A stretch of DNA of 64,000 bases from Chamaecrista fasciculata (GCA_003254925.1 QANZ01053924.1:117152-181151), one strand, 5' to 3'; counted from the stretch's first letter, positions 24,538 to 37,100 are shown. Notes: generated by a model from the sequence alone, not told the origin. Numbers and translations are program-made.

Positions 24538-26215
24538 TAAACTAGAGAAAAACTCGAGAGGACAGGGACGAATTCAGACGTTAAATAGAATTTAGGGCAA
24601 ATGAGTGTAAAACCATGAATCAATGGTGACATAAACCCAAATATTTGATCCACACTTTTCTTTGAAGATGGAGGAGCTGCCTCCAATCTCGAGACTCGCC
24701 CTCCCTTTCCTTCTGTCTCTCTATGTAGACTTATGAGTTCTGAGCTTGGGAATGTTTTTCAACGTTTCGGCGTCAAACTGAGAAACTGAATGAAACGGTT
24801 GAACAAGTGAATTCCCAAACTAACCACCACCTTCTGAAAATGCCAAATGAGTTTGACTATTTTTTCTTTTGATAAACAAAGTTTAGGAGAGTTAATATAA
24901 ATTATAATACGTACACAAATATATTCACAAATCAAATTCTTAAAATTACATTCGTATATTTTTATATATATAAATAATTAATAATTTATAGAGTTTTTTT
25001 TAAAATTTTAAAAATTATGATATATATTTATAATATATGTTATATGTGTTATTGTTTTTTTTATTATTTGTCATGTCAAAAAAAAATTTTATGTTTTAAA
25101 ATTTATAAATATCTATCATTCTATCGTATAAATGATAAGTGTTGTGCAATACAATAACACACATTCAAAATAGAATTTTTATGTTTAATAAATTATGATA
25201 ACTCTTATCAACTCGAATAAACTTTGTGACAACATATTACTCAATTTTCAGGTGATTATTATTATAATTTCTTTTAATTCCACTATTGAACAACTAAGAC
25301 ATCTTAATTAAAAAAAGATAGATTTAAACTGAATCAAGCGTACATCTATGTTATTTTTTTTTTAGTTTGATTTAAATTGAATCAATTTTATGCCAGCTCT
25401 AAATTACTCACCCAAGTAAAGCTGTTTTAAACACTATTATTGACCTTCACAACAACAAAAAAAAAAAATAAAGACTCTATTATTGACCCATGACCCTACT
25501 ATCATTAATACAACTGATATACAACGAATTAAGTTTGCATTTAGATCTTTTATGACAGCTCTAAATAAATAATATTATTGCAAAATTAGGTATAAAAACA
25601 AACTTAAATATTTATAAAGTATAAAGCATAATTTTAAATAAATTCAAATTTTAGATAATATATAACGACTAAATTATTAATTTTCACAAGAAAATACAAC
25701 TTTTAAAGAAAAACAATATAACCTAAAAGTATAATCGCATCATACCTCTGGGTAATTTTCTAAATAATTTCCTATAAAAAAATTCTAAATAATTTGACCA
25801 AAAATCCTTGCAATGTTCTGCATGGACTGGAATTTGGAATCATGTCTTTAATGAAGATAAGTACCTAAGATGGAGTTATATTAAAGGTTGATTGATCACT
25901 TCCTATAACATCACATCTCAATAATATCTCAATAACGTATCAACAGAACAGAAAATGAACTCGTTAGACAGAATTATTAGAGCTGGATTTGACATAACTT
26001 GTAATTTTCCTTTGAATTTGACATTGCCCGCACAATAATGTCAACTATGAAATACTCTAATCAACGCAATGGAAAATGCAGAGACACCAATTAACAAGTC
26101 CTCCTACATAGGCCTCCTCCTTAAAAACAGAATAAAAACTTATGATGAAGTTAGAAACCAAATTCGTAACAGAACAATACAAACAGGAGGCACTAAGTCA
26201 TCATGGCTAATTTAA
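24538..26215. other. Promoter of RING-CH gene and AT-rich intergenic DNA
   Basis: Bases 24538-24760 are more GC-balanced and probably carry the 5' UTR/promoter of the RING-CH gene. Beyond that the DNA is AT-rich without credible ORFs. The segment just below 26216 should be the 3' UTR of the acidic-protein gene. Confidence 0.45.
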
Positions 26216-28677
26216 TTACTTCTTCCTTTTCTTTGGGGGCTGCAAGGCTTCCTCATCTTCATCTTCTTCTTCATCTTCATTCTCCTCTTCTTCAACAACC
26301 TCCTCTTCATCTTCCTCACCACCCTCATCCTCTTCATCATCCTCATCGTCGTCGTCATCATCGTCGTCATCATCGCCGCCTCCTTCAGCATCGTCGTCGT
26401 CATCCTCTTCATCTTCTCCATCCTCTCCATTCTCTACAGCTCCACCACCAACACCTGCACCAGGAGCCTTCTTCGGGTTGCTCTTGTTGTTAGAATTGTT
26501 GTCATATCCTTCACCTTCAGATGCGTCTTCTTCTCCCTCTCCAAAATCGCCGTCTTCATCTTCATCATCACCACCATCATCTTCGTCCCCTGCATCAACT
26601 TGCTTGCCTTGGTTCTGGGTGTTGTATTCTCCAATGGTTTCCGGCATGTTTGAAATTAACAGTTCAAGGAGATCCTGAACCCATTACAAAGTTAAGTTGG
26701 TAAAGATGGAGAAAGGGAGGGAATTTAATACCTTAACTATACAAAAAAAATAAAAGTCACATCCTGTTATTGCCTTAAGAAATATATAACAAAAGATTAA
26801 TTTATGCATAGCATTAACAAGTCAAAGAACTGAACTTAGTTTACTCCTTCAAGTCAAAGAAAACCTATTTTCTGGTTACTAAATTTGTCCGATTTAGTCC
26901 CTAAACGGCTAAACCTACTTTGTTCCTAAGCTTTACTTGTAATTAAATAAATAGTTGATTAGTAAAAAAAAATCAAGAACTAAAATTATATTTTAACTAG
27001 GGGCTTTGGTGCCCTAACAGGTATGCAAATATGTATGTAAAATAAATAAGGGACTAAATTGTTGACTCAATAAAAAAGGAGGGATCAAATAGTAAGTTTC
27101 CTCTTATTTTAATTATATGTAATATTTTGATCTTAGTATAAGTATAAGGGGGAGGACGACGAGAAAGCTACTCCCACATATAATATAGTAGAGATATCTA
27201 AAGACATAATTTTAACATAAATTTAAAGATTAAAAAATATATTTTCTACTATTTCTCTCTACCATAAAGACATAAAGAAGCACCTTCCTCTATATTGTGA
27301 GGTTTATATAGAGGAAACACTTCAAAGGCCCTTCAAGTTGAAGAACTTGATATTGTATGCACAATAACAAGATTTCTTTTTCTTTTTTGTTTCCCAAATG
27401 TGCACTAAAAACAAATGTTAATATACCTCTTCTAACAAAAATTTGAACCTGATTCACAATTTAAATGAAAAATTAATCCATTTTATTATATCTACCGATT
27501 TGTAAGAAAATATGATACAAGTTTGACCTTGAGTTTTTGGAAATTTAAAAATAGAAAACAATATGGATGACTAAAAAAGCAACAACTTAAGATTTTTATT
27601 TATTTTAAAATAATTCTTTTGAAAAAATTTAATATGTTCAAGTTTTTAGCATGGACGAACAGATGCTTATTGCTTTGGCCAAATAGGCCACTAGGAAATT
27701 GTGTGTGTAGAGTCCACTAAGTCTCACTATGACCCACCCGTATAGGATTCGCTCCTCCTCCCACTTGTCACTCATGACTCACCAAAAAAGTATAAAGATA
27801 AATGAAAATTGTTAAATACCAATAAACCAGAAGGAAATGACACGTGTAGGTAGGTGTACCTGCTATATTATACGCTTACCAGCATCTCCAAGGAATAATC
27901 ACCACCGAATCCAATTCCTCTCCAACCTTACCCTTCCCTTTCGTTCCTTGACTTTTGACTTTCCTCTCAGACGCGACAAAAAGATATTTATCTCCACAAC
28001 CCGGGCCCCACATCGCTCAGAATCGGAACGTAAACTAATCCCAAAACCGCATTTGATATTCCCCACTCAGTTCCGCTATCTACTTTTCTAGTTTCTACCT
28101 ACGCCCAAGGTGCGCACGTTAGCACCCACTACACTCCAAATTCAAACCACCGGCGCACCAAAGCCGCCCTGCTATGCTATGATGCTATCCTACACCCAAA
28201 CACGAGTCAGTCAACCCTAAAATCCTCAGTCCTTAGATATCCCAAAAATGGGTTGGCCTAGCCACCCAGGCGCACAATAGCAAAGACAAAAATATCAAGC
28301 GCACTCAAAGACGACTTCTACTACTATTACTAATACCTCCAAAATTCAACCGCAGGTTCAATTTTACGAAAACAATGAAAAATTACACTTTGAAATTTGA
28401 GAAGAAAGCCAAAAATAGCAGTAAATCGAGTTACGGTGTAAGCTAAAGGCATATAGCCAGAGAGCTTACTTTTTTTTAAACACTTTCCTTCTTAAATTGC
28501 CTTTTAGATTTATATTTTTGGTTCCTTTTTTTTAGTAATATTTCAGTTTAGAGGACTTACCGGGGCCATTTTGACGAGAGCTGAGACTAGCAAAGTCGCC
28601 ACAGCTTCAGCGGCGCATGTTAGCGTGCCATAGTTAAGCGTAACCGTCACCGAACCGTGATTTTGATTAGCCTCCAT
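26216..28677 (-). CDS. Highly acidic nuclear-type protein (prothymosin-like), unknown function
   Basis: Two coding exons: 28677-28561 (39 codons) and 26674-26216, joined in phase 0 to give 191 residues. The N-terminal about 50 residues look folded: MEANQNHGSVTVTLNYGTLT, then a hydrophobic helix-like AAEAVATLLVSALVKMAP, and DLLELLISNMPETIGEYN across the splice. The rest is dominated by Asp/Glu, with Gly spacers (DEDGDFGEGEED) and long D/E runs, ending QPPKKRKK, a monopartite nuclear-localisation-like signal. Known parallels: plant databases often give such proteins misleading names because of the acidic tract. I do not assign a function; histone or RNA-binding-protein chaperoning is an inference from composition. 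The exon-2 ATG alone (26647) would yield only the acidic half, but the upstream exon has consensus splice sites and keeps frame. Confidence 0.75.
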
Positions 28678-29275
28678 TTTCTGCTACAAACAGTTACCTG
28701 TCAAAAGTTAAGAAAAAATGTCATCTCGTGTAAATAAATAAATAAAACCTATAAATAAATAATTAAATAGACTGACCACCGTCAGATCTGTCCTGAAACC
28801 AAGGACAGCCGCTGATCTAGCCTTACAAAGTAACATAACATACACTATTTTGCCAATTAATTTTTTAAAAAATTACTTTAAACAAGAAAACGCTATCTTC
28901 GAAACTTTCTATTTTCAAAAAACAAGAGTCAGTTACTCAATTCTAAATTATCACAATATACAAGACCAAGAACTCCAAAACAAATTTTCGAAGGAAAATC
29001 AGAGCGAGAAAAGAACAAGAAACTGAGAATTGCAGAAGAAGAAGATCGAGAAAAGCGGTAATTGAAACGCAGAAACTGAGAGATCAAGAAAGAAGCAGAA
29101 CATAGAGGTCGAACGAAGCAAAGAAGGAAGTAAAAAAAGCGCGAGAAAGCGAGAATTGCAGAAGAAGAAGATGGAGAAAGCATACCTGAAAGGAAGATCT
29201 AAGTGCCGATAAGCTAGATCTGAGGATTTCGAGGACTAAAACGTAGAGAAACAAGCAGTATTAGCCCCGTTCATT
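28678..29275 (-). other. 5' UTR and probable 5' UTR intron of the acidic-protein gene
   Basis: Just upstream of the ATG at 28677 the minus strand reads TTTGTAGCAG|AAAATGG, a good acceptor. A consensus donor, TTTCAG|GTATGC, lies near 29186. This suggests a 5' UTR exon at about 29187-29270 and an intron of about 500 bp. The region is purine-rich on the + strand, typical of plant UTR leaders. Confidence 0.45.
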
Positions 29276-29900
29276 GTGGACCGTCCAATCCTGATCGTAG
29301 AAAACACAGAGCAGCAAAATATAGAAATATCAGAGGCGCGAGATGAGTTTCGTTACGAGAGAGAGAGAGTGATGAGAGAGGAGAGAGAGAGAGATACTGG
29401 AGACCGAGTGCCCGTAATGTCTCAGCCAGGTATCGGGCAGGTCGGGCAGCGAGGAAGCAGTGGAAAAATTATGGTTTTAGGAGCTGCCCGAAGAGCAGGT
29501 AAGGACAAGTGTGGGTTAACTTAACTTTGAAACCATTTTGTTTGTTCTCTATTTATTTCGGAATGATATTCATTAATTAGTACAATTACGCGGTCTTCAT
29601 CTTCACCCGAAAGTCAATTTTTGTTAAAAGCAAAAAAAAAAAAAAAAGTTGAAATTCAAACTGCCTTGCCTTCTATTTTTCCAATTGGGTTCTTTTATAA
29701 AAAAGTCTCACGTGTTTGTTAGATATGTGATTTTCCAAGTTCCAACCATAGTTAACTAAACCTAAACCATTCCGGTTGTTTAACTTCATGTGTGGACTGA
29801 GACTAATGAGGAGGGTTGAGTGAGAAAGTAGTATCAATGAAGCCTTGTCTTTCAGTTTTTTTTAAAAAAAATTTAAAGTTTCTTATAAGAAACTGATGAA

Positions 29901-31205
29901 GGGTGTGTTTGAATTATAAGTATGTAATGAAATGATGATTTTATGTAATGAAATGGTAATGAGAAAATTATGTAATGAAAATGGTGTTTGGATTAGTTTG
30001 AGATGTAATAAAAAAATAGGATGTGAAATTGTATAGAGATAGAATTGATAATTGATAATGGAATGAGATAAAAAAAAATGATATTTTGACTTTTTTGGTT
30101 GTGGTGATTATGAAATAAAATGGTAATGAAATTGTTTTGGAATTTGTGCTAAAGGTGAATATTTGTAATGAAGGTTGGAGATGCATTATGTAATGAAATG
30201 AAATGACCAAAATGTAAATAACATAGAAATTTTAAAAACCTTTTATTTGGTCCACGATTTTATATCGATCCAACGAATTAGTCCTTACGAAGGGAAATAT
30301 ATGTCTCGACCCATAAAAAAAACGTATTCATCAATAATTTGGTCTCTCTTTCAATTTCAATGGCCAAAAAATAAATTTAGGGACCAAAATAGAATAATCT
30401 TTAAAAATTTATAGACCAAATAATTTATCTTTAACAAACAACAAATTATTATGCAGAATTTGATAAATAATTTCAACAGTGTACGGTACATAAAAAAAGG
30501 ATAATAATTTGAAAAAAAAAATATTTGAAAGATTACTGTTTTTTAATTTTTATACTAAAAAAAATATTACTCATATATATACTAGCGAAAGGACCAAAAT
30601 GTATATTTGAATTATATATATTTTTTAATTTTGTTTTTCAGTTGTTGCACTACCAAAAATATTACTCATGTATATACTGGAGGAGGGACCAACATGTATA
30701 TTTTTTTGTATGAATTATATATTTTTTTCATTACCGGTTTTGAATTTTGTTTTGAATATGGTACACTACAAAAAAGATTATTCATACATATACTAGATGA
30801 GGGACCAAACTATAAATTTTTGGGGATTGAATTATATATTTTTTCCTTTTGGGTAATAAATGAGGGAGAGAGGGGGTGAGTAAGAAAAAGAGAAAAAAAA
30901 AAAAAATGATGAGTGGAGAGAGAAAGTTGTGAGTGTAATAAATGAGGGTATTGAAAATTACTATTTTGCTAAATAGTTTTTTTATATTTTTATTATAGTA
31001 TAGGTAATTATAGGTATTTGAGTAGGGGTATGTTAGTAATTGAGTATGAAAAATGTAATAAAAATGATGTTGTAATAAAATGATATTTTTGTAATGACTT
31101 TGTAATTGGGAAACAAACAATCATGTTGCACTGTAGCTCAAATTATGTATTGAAAATAGGGATAATGAGTTTGTAATGATGTTATAATCGGAAACAAACA
31201 CACCC
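29901..31205. mobile_element. DNA transposon with GGGTGTGTTTG termini (PIF/Harbinger-like)
   Basis: Left end GGGTGTGTTTG (29901) and right end CAAACACACCC (ending 31205) are perfect 11-bp inverted repeats. Both sides are flanked by GAA, a 3-bp duplication as in PIF/Harbinger elements, although those usually choose TAA/TTA. Subterminal GTAATGAAATG words recur on the left and inverted words on the right. The interior (30530-30850) has three diverged tandem units of about 100 bp, each containing ATTACTCATRTATATACT and GAATTATATATTTTTT. No transposase is visible, so it is non-autonomous. Confidence 0.55.
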
Positions 31206-31756
31206 GAAGAATGGATATCTCACAATATAATAAAACAAATAAAGAACAATGGGCATATGTCAAGTTGTTTGAACATGACTCTATTTTTATTCTAAAAAGG
31301 TTATTAAAATTTTATTTTGATTTTAATATATTTTTCGAGATTTCAATATAACGACTCTATTTGTTATACGAATATTGTTGCTATCCGACAATCTTGGATC
31401 AATGTCATTATATCAAATATAACAACAATCATAAAATTATAAACTTCTTTTAATGAAAATCTTAACAAGATATTTTGTATAAAATTAAATGTTTGGAGAG
31501 TTTTTCGTTATTTTTCAAAATTCACAATTTTCTTATTTAATGACTAAAATTTAAAAAATAATTTATGCATTTTAGCCTAAAACATACGAATTATTTGTTA
31601 CAATATTTGCTTTTTTTTCTTGAATTAATAATATTTGCTTTATACTTAATTTCTTTTTAATTTTTAAAAACTCAAAATGACGTCATTGACAACCTCTCAC
31701 AACGTACCTAGAGTAGCTCTCAAACCCTCACACAAATACGAAGCCACTAATATCGA

Positions 31757-31862
31757 GCATGAATCCTTTATAATGCACTATAGGTGAAGTGCTGAAAGAG
31801 TCACTGACACTTCCTCTCTCTCTCAGCACTTTACCTATAATGCACTATAAAAATCCAAATTG
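31757..31862. repeat. Hairpin repeat, copy A
   Basis: Arm 31767-31795 (TTTATAATGCACTATAGGTG...GCTGA) pairs with 31823-31851, separated by a 27-base loop containing CACTGACACTTCCTCTC. The same arms and loop words occur at 35229-35390, so this is a dispersed MITE-like family. Confidence 0.55.
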
Positions 31863-31913
31863 CACTAATAACAACCAATCTAGTATGTTTCATGTTTATA
31901 ACTGAGCTTATTA

Positions 31914-31922
31914 TATATTTTT
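31914..31922 (+). repeat. 9-bp target-site duplication, left
   Basis: TATATTTTT directly precedes the MULE at 31923 and is repeated exactly at 32692-32700, directly after the element. Confidence 0.85.
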
Positions 31923-32691
31923 GGCTTAAGTGCACTTTTGGTTTCATAACTATGACAAAGGTTTCATTTTGGTCCCATAACTTTTTTTGTTGCAATTTTG
32001 GTCCCATAACTATGACAAAGGTTTCATTTTGGTACCATAACTTTTTTTGTTGCAATTTTGGTCCCATAACTTCTCAAAAGGTTCCACCGTTAATCCTTTG
32101 GTGAATTTCATCCATATTTAGCCGTTAAGTATGACGTGACATAGTAACTAGGATCATGATATGGCAAAATAAGATGAAGTGGACTGAAATAGGATCTATA
32201 TGCAACATATTAAAACTTATTTATACCCAACCACAAAATATACAAAGAGTGGTACTGACAGGGACCAATTTGGTGGGGAAGAAGAGACTTCAAGCAAAAG
32301 GCGTCGACAAAGTCGATGGGATCCTCAGTCAGAGTCGAACGACCAAAGCGGCGGTGACGGCGAATCGGGAAGCGGAACAAGGAAGAGGAAGTCCCGTTGG
32401 GCTGACGAGGAAGAGGAAGTACCAATCTTTGCATATATTGTGGTTGGGTATAGATAAGTTTTAATATGTTGCATATAGATCCTATTTCAGTCCATTTCAT
32501 CTTATTTTGCCACATCATGATCCTAGTCACTATGCCACGTCATACTTAACGGCTAAATATGAATGGAATTCACCAAGAGACTAACGGTGGAACCTTTTGA
32601 GAAGTTATGGGACCAAAATTGCAACAAAAAATGTTATGGGACCAAAATGAAACCTTTGTCATAGTTTTGGGACCAAAAGTGCACTTAAGCC
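31923..32691 (+). mobile_element. Pack-MULE carrying an SF1-like coding fragment, copy 1
   Basis: 769 bp. It starts GGCTTAAGTGCACTTTTGGT and ends with the inverse ...AGTGCACTTAAGCC. Long inverted arms (about 31923-32250 and 32420-32691) contain repeated GGTCCCATAACT units. Exact 9-bp flanking duplications (TATATTTTT) define it as a Mutator-like element. No transposase is present. The centre (about 32254-32418) is GC-richer and, in the frame open from 32200 to 32457, reads [12 protein letters not shown] and [16 protein letters not shown]. These resemble the two SRW-containing motifs at the N-terminus of plant splicing factor 1 (SF1/branchpoint-binding protein). The open 85-codon frame begins and ends within the inverted arms. 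Confidence 0.8.
32254..32418 (+). pseudogene. Captured SF1-like N-terminal fragment (copy 1)
   Basis: The fragment encodes about 55 residues with QSRWDP and RKRKSRWAD. In the known family, SF1 carries such Trp-containing basic motifs (U2AF-ligand motifs) before its KH domain; KH, zinc knuckle and C-terminal domains are all missing here. The reading frame is uninterrupted. It is a transduplicated fragment rather than a functional SF1 gene. Confidence 0.65.
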
Positions 32692-33151
32692 TATATTTTT
32701 TTTAGGGGTTGTAAGTTCACTACTGAGATAATCGCCATAAGGGTACTATAGCATCTAATCCATATTCCACAGTAATCATATTTGATGCTAATAGATGGAT
32801 TATATTCTGATGTAATATACTTTACGCTCACTAATTAATATGCCTTACCTTAGGATGCTTTATGCGCCAATTGCTTACATAAAAGGTTCATATATTGCTC
32901 CAAGAATCTAAGTACGCTTTACTAACTTGATTTTTCAAAAACGCATTAGAGCTTCACTTCCCATCAGTGTGATTGTTGTTACTCACTTTCACTTGTTATC
33001 GTCACCTATACGCCATTGATACCAAAAAGTTTATCAACTTGCATTGCAGTGCTTAATTAATATATATCTTCTATTGTACTATTTGAATAAACAAAGAAAA
33101 GTAGAATTTTCAAAACCTTGTAATGTGGTACTACTTGTTAGAAACACAATA

Positions 33152-33439
33152 AATATGAAAGGCCAAAGTCCTATTTTGGTTCCTCTATTATGCTCATTGT
33201 TCTAAATAGGTCCCTCAGTTATTTTTCGTTCCATATTGGTCCCTCAGTTATTCAAAATTTGTCAAAGTTGGTCCCTCTAACGTTTTCCATCCATTTTACA
33301 GTTAAAAAAAGAGGAAAAATAAATTTTCATCTCCAAAAGTTTTATTTTCTTATATTAAGGTCATTTTCTTTTTATAATAGGATCAAAACGTAAAAAAAAT
33401 GAAGTAAATTAAGATTTTAAGTGAATTTGCCCAAAACAC

Positions 33440-33491
<52 letters not shown>

Positions 33492-34109
33492 NAATATTTG
33501 TGATTTGTGAATAAGTTACAGCCTACGTACACCAACACCATCCCTTCCTTCACGCTCCGGCCACTTCTCGCCATCTCATCCACGCTTCACCCATTCACTT
33601 GGATCAAAACCACCTTGTTTCCCATTCCGACGCAGCTGAATCTCATTCGTGTGTCCACTCTTATCAGCGCCGGTAACGGCAGGCTTTTTATCCACCACTC
33701 ACCGAACCCCCCTCCGCCGCCGTGCTGGGAGGATTTCTGAGAGAGAGAGAGAGAGCGCTTTTGTGTTTTGAGAAAATTCACTTAAAATTTTAATTTACTT
33801 TTTTTTTTCTTATGTTTTAATCCTATTATAAAAAGAAAAGGACCTTAATATAAGAAAATAAAACTTTTGGAAATGAACGTTTATTTTTCCTCTTTTTTTA
33901 ACAGTAAAATGGATGTAAAACGTTAGAGGGATCAACTTTGACAAGTTTTGAATAACTGAGGGACCAATATGGAACGAAAAATAACTGAGGGACCTATTTG
34001 GAACGAAAAATAATTGAGGGACCTATTTGGAACGAAAAATAACTGAGGGACCTATTTGGAACAATGATCATAATAGAGGTACCAAAATAGGATTTTGACC
34101 AATATGAAA
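33152..34109. mobile_element. MULE with long TIRs, GC-rich unidentified cargo
   Basis: The element is 33161-34100 (940 bp). It starts GGCCAAAGTCCTATTTTGGT and ends with the inverse CCAAAATAGGATTTTGACC. The exact 9-bp duplication AATATGAAA flanks it at 33152-33160 and 34101-34109. Each arm is about 280 bp and contains the theme GGTCCCTCAGTTATTTTTCG; the right arm has extra tandem copies (three or four units near 33950-34060). A (CT)n microsatellite broken by N at 33492 separates the left arm from a GC-rich centre (about 33520-33745). The minus strand of the centre reads FGEWWIKSLPLPALIRVD and the plus strand ends PPPPPCWEDF. I could not identify the donor gene. Confidence 0.8.
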
Positions 34110-37100
34110 TAATGAAGAGATATATGTCTATACAAGCCACGGCAGATATTTATGATTGTTTTAAATGTATGTACGAGTAGTGTTCTTACTGGGCCAGCCG
34201 AATTTGGTCATGGGCCTCACCATTTTGACAGTTAATATCTACTGAAAAGTTACAATAAGAGTGGTGACAACTCACAACAGAATTGTTGCGGGTCATATTA
34301 AAGTGAGCCAGGTCTTTAAATATAACCATATTACATATATATACAAATTTTATAAAAGGCAAGAAAATTTTTAGTGCTCTCAAAGTATGATGTCAGTTTT
34401 AATTGTATCTTAAAAATTTTTAAAACAATTATACTTTCAATCTCTTAATTTTTGTGTTAATTATATCTCTAATTCGGATATAATTGACTCATTATATAAA
34501 ATATATTATATATAATTAATCTAAAAAATTTTTTGAGATACAATTAAAACTGACCATATATTTTGAAAGTAGTAATAATACTTTTCTCTTTTATGAAATC
34601 TGAAACTATGATACTGTCATTATCACACTATGCATTTGAATTGGGTTCTACTGTCACTTTTTTTTTTTGCCCAAAAGATGTAAAAATTTTTTACCATCCC
34701 CATAGTGTATGAGACAAATTATGCATTTCGATTAGGGTCATATTCTATGGTTACGATTCTACTATATATGTCTTTTTTATTCCGTCGAAAATCAATTTTA
34801 CGGTATAGACGCTTATGACCTCCCCCGCTATGACCTACGGTAATAATTCCTCTGGCATTACGACTTTTATCACAATGATGTTGTCTATAGATCAAATTAT
34901 TTCCTCTGGCATTACGGTTATATTGGCACTTTATTTTGCAGTATAAATAACTTAGCGTAGGATGAAAATAACTATTGAGAGTTGAGTATACTTAAAAGGA
35001 ATTGATCCACTAACAGATTTGAATGTGGGAATGAGGACAAAAATAAAACCTAAATTTTAGATATTATTATTCTTTTTAAATCACTCATTGCCTTATATTG
35101 AAGTTTTAAAATTCTCATTAACAAAAGCTCTATAACAAACTAAAATAGGACGAGCATCTTATATTAATACTTAGTAAGAGGGCTGGAGAGCTACAATGAA
35201 GTGCTGGAGATGAGGCCTACAAGAGAGAGATCAATTTGGATTTTCTATAGTGTATTATAGGTGTAGTGCTGAATGAGAAATAAACAAGTAGAAAGAGAAA
35301 ATGAGTCTCAGTGACACTTTCTCTCTCAACCCTATTTCTTTTTCTCTCAGCACTACACCCTTAAAGTATTATAAATGATCCAAATTGGAGAGAGATGTGT
35401 GGTCTTGCAAAGTTACTATGATGTTTAATTATAGAGTACTTGTGAGAAAATAACTACTAGTAGGTTATATAAAGAGTATTTAACTTTTTGAGGGTTTCAG
35501 AATTAAATTTATATAGAGAAAATCTTTAAGGAGAGTCAATCAACTGTTGTATGTCATCGTTATTATTATGAGATATTTGCGATGGCGATTGTCCTAAGTC
35601 AAGGAAGACCAAGTAAAACATAGATCAACCAATTTAAACATAACTTTACACTACATAGAACAAATTACAACAGAAAAAAAAAAAAAAGAAGAAGTAAAAG
35701 TTATTATAGAGCAAGGGAATCTGACGTTGGGTCGTAGGCCCAAATTGTTCATCATCATGGGCTTTTATTGGTCCAATTTTCAATCTCTCCAATCTCAGCC
35801 CAGAAAAGCCCAACGTTGTGACCAAGCTCATACGATGGGATGACAAAAAAGATAGAAAAGCAAATGAATGAACACATAACTGAGTGAAAAAAAACACATA
35901 ACTGAATGAAAAATGTTTTTTTTTTTAATGTAATTTAGCTCTTACAAAGTTTCAATTGATTATTCTTTAATCCAAAGAATATATAAAAATGATAATTGCT
36001 AAATAACTTAATAAAAAATGTTAACGAATTAAATTGCGGATTTTAAATAATTTAAGACTAAATATTTTAAGCACCTCACCGATAAAGACCAGAATAGTTA
36101 ACCACTTGATTGCTAAATAAAATTGTGCATTATTTCATTATTTTCCACTAAAATATATCAAGTATATGGTTTATTTTTTAAAAAAAATATTTACAAAATG
36201 CATGTGTATTGAAAATTCTGACAACCACATATTATTAGTTCAAACTTCAAACCCACAAAAAATAAGAAAAGTCTCTCTCCATTAAGAAGCTCCCCACAGG
36301 TTAATATAAAAATTAAATTAATATACTTTTTCAATTCTCATCCATTCCTAAATCCTAATTGCTTCACTCTGTTCATGGGACACATCACACAAATTTCACT
36401 CTTTCATGGTGGCACACGTGGCACCTATTATAATTTTCCTTTTGTATTTTTCTCTGATCTCATTTGTCGTGCGATTATAAATTAATATATATGGTGCGTG
36501 GATAATGGGTGGCCTAATTTGTATGAAAAAGTCTAAAAGCTTAATTATTTTAATGCCATTTTCTGCATATCGGATTTCCGACTTTCCCTAAACTTAATTA
36601 TTTTAGTATCTCATTCAGTCATTTGCTTCCGGTTAAACAACCTATAAAAAATTAAAATAAATTAATAATTTAGTATCTGAAATATTATTAAGTTGACAAT
36701 TCGGTCATTGAAAGATTAAAATATACTTTTTAAAAAGAACCAATTAATATATTGTTTCGATTTTTCATATATTAAATTATCAGTTCAGTGATTTTTCTGA
36801 TACCAAATTGTTAATTTATTCAAAATGTTATCATAGCTAGAAATATTAAGTTAATACATAAATAAAATAAATGTAAAGAAATGTTATAAAATATTTTACA
36901 TTAATATTTAACATTTTTTTATGTGCATGAAATGTGCATGCAATCTTTATAGTTTACTTCATGAATATGTTCATAATTCTTTCATTTCTATGTAAGATTC
37001 TTTAAGATTTTTAACTTGTAAATCGAGGCTTTATGTGATGATACCCAAATAACATATATAATTTAAATAAAATGATCATCATCTTTTCAGGCCAAAAAAA

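Noticed and set aside
26203..26703. Several + strand frames rich in Leu/His/Ser opposite the acidic gene
   Set aside because: They are antisense shadows of the GAT/GAA-rich acidic coding exon and have no independent support.
27837..28091. Possible small gene in the intron of the acidic-protein gene
   Set aside because: The stretch is GC-balanced but the 84-residue translation has no recognisable motif; it may be an intronic repeat or regulatory DNA.
29276..29524. 82-codon + strand frame upstream of the acidic gene
   Set aside because: Glu/Arg bias comes from GA-repeat leader DNA; there is no splice or domain evidence.
30782..31120. 112-codon minus-strand frame
   Set aside because: AT-rich, Tyr/Ile/Phe-biased translation inside the Harbinger-like element; no domain.
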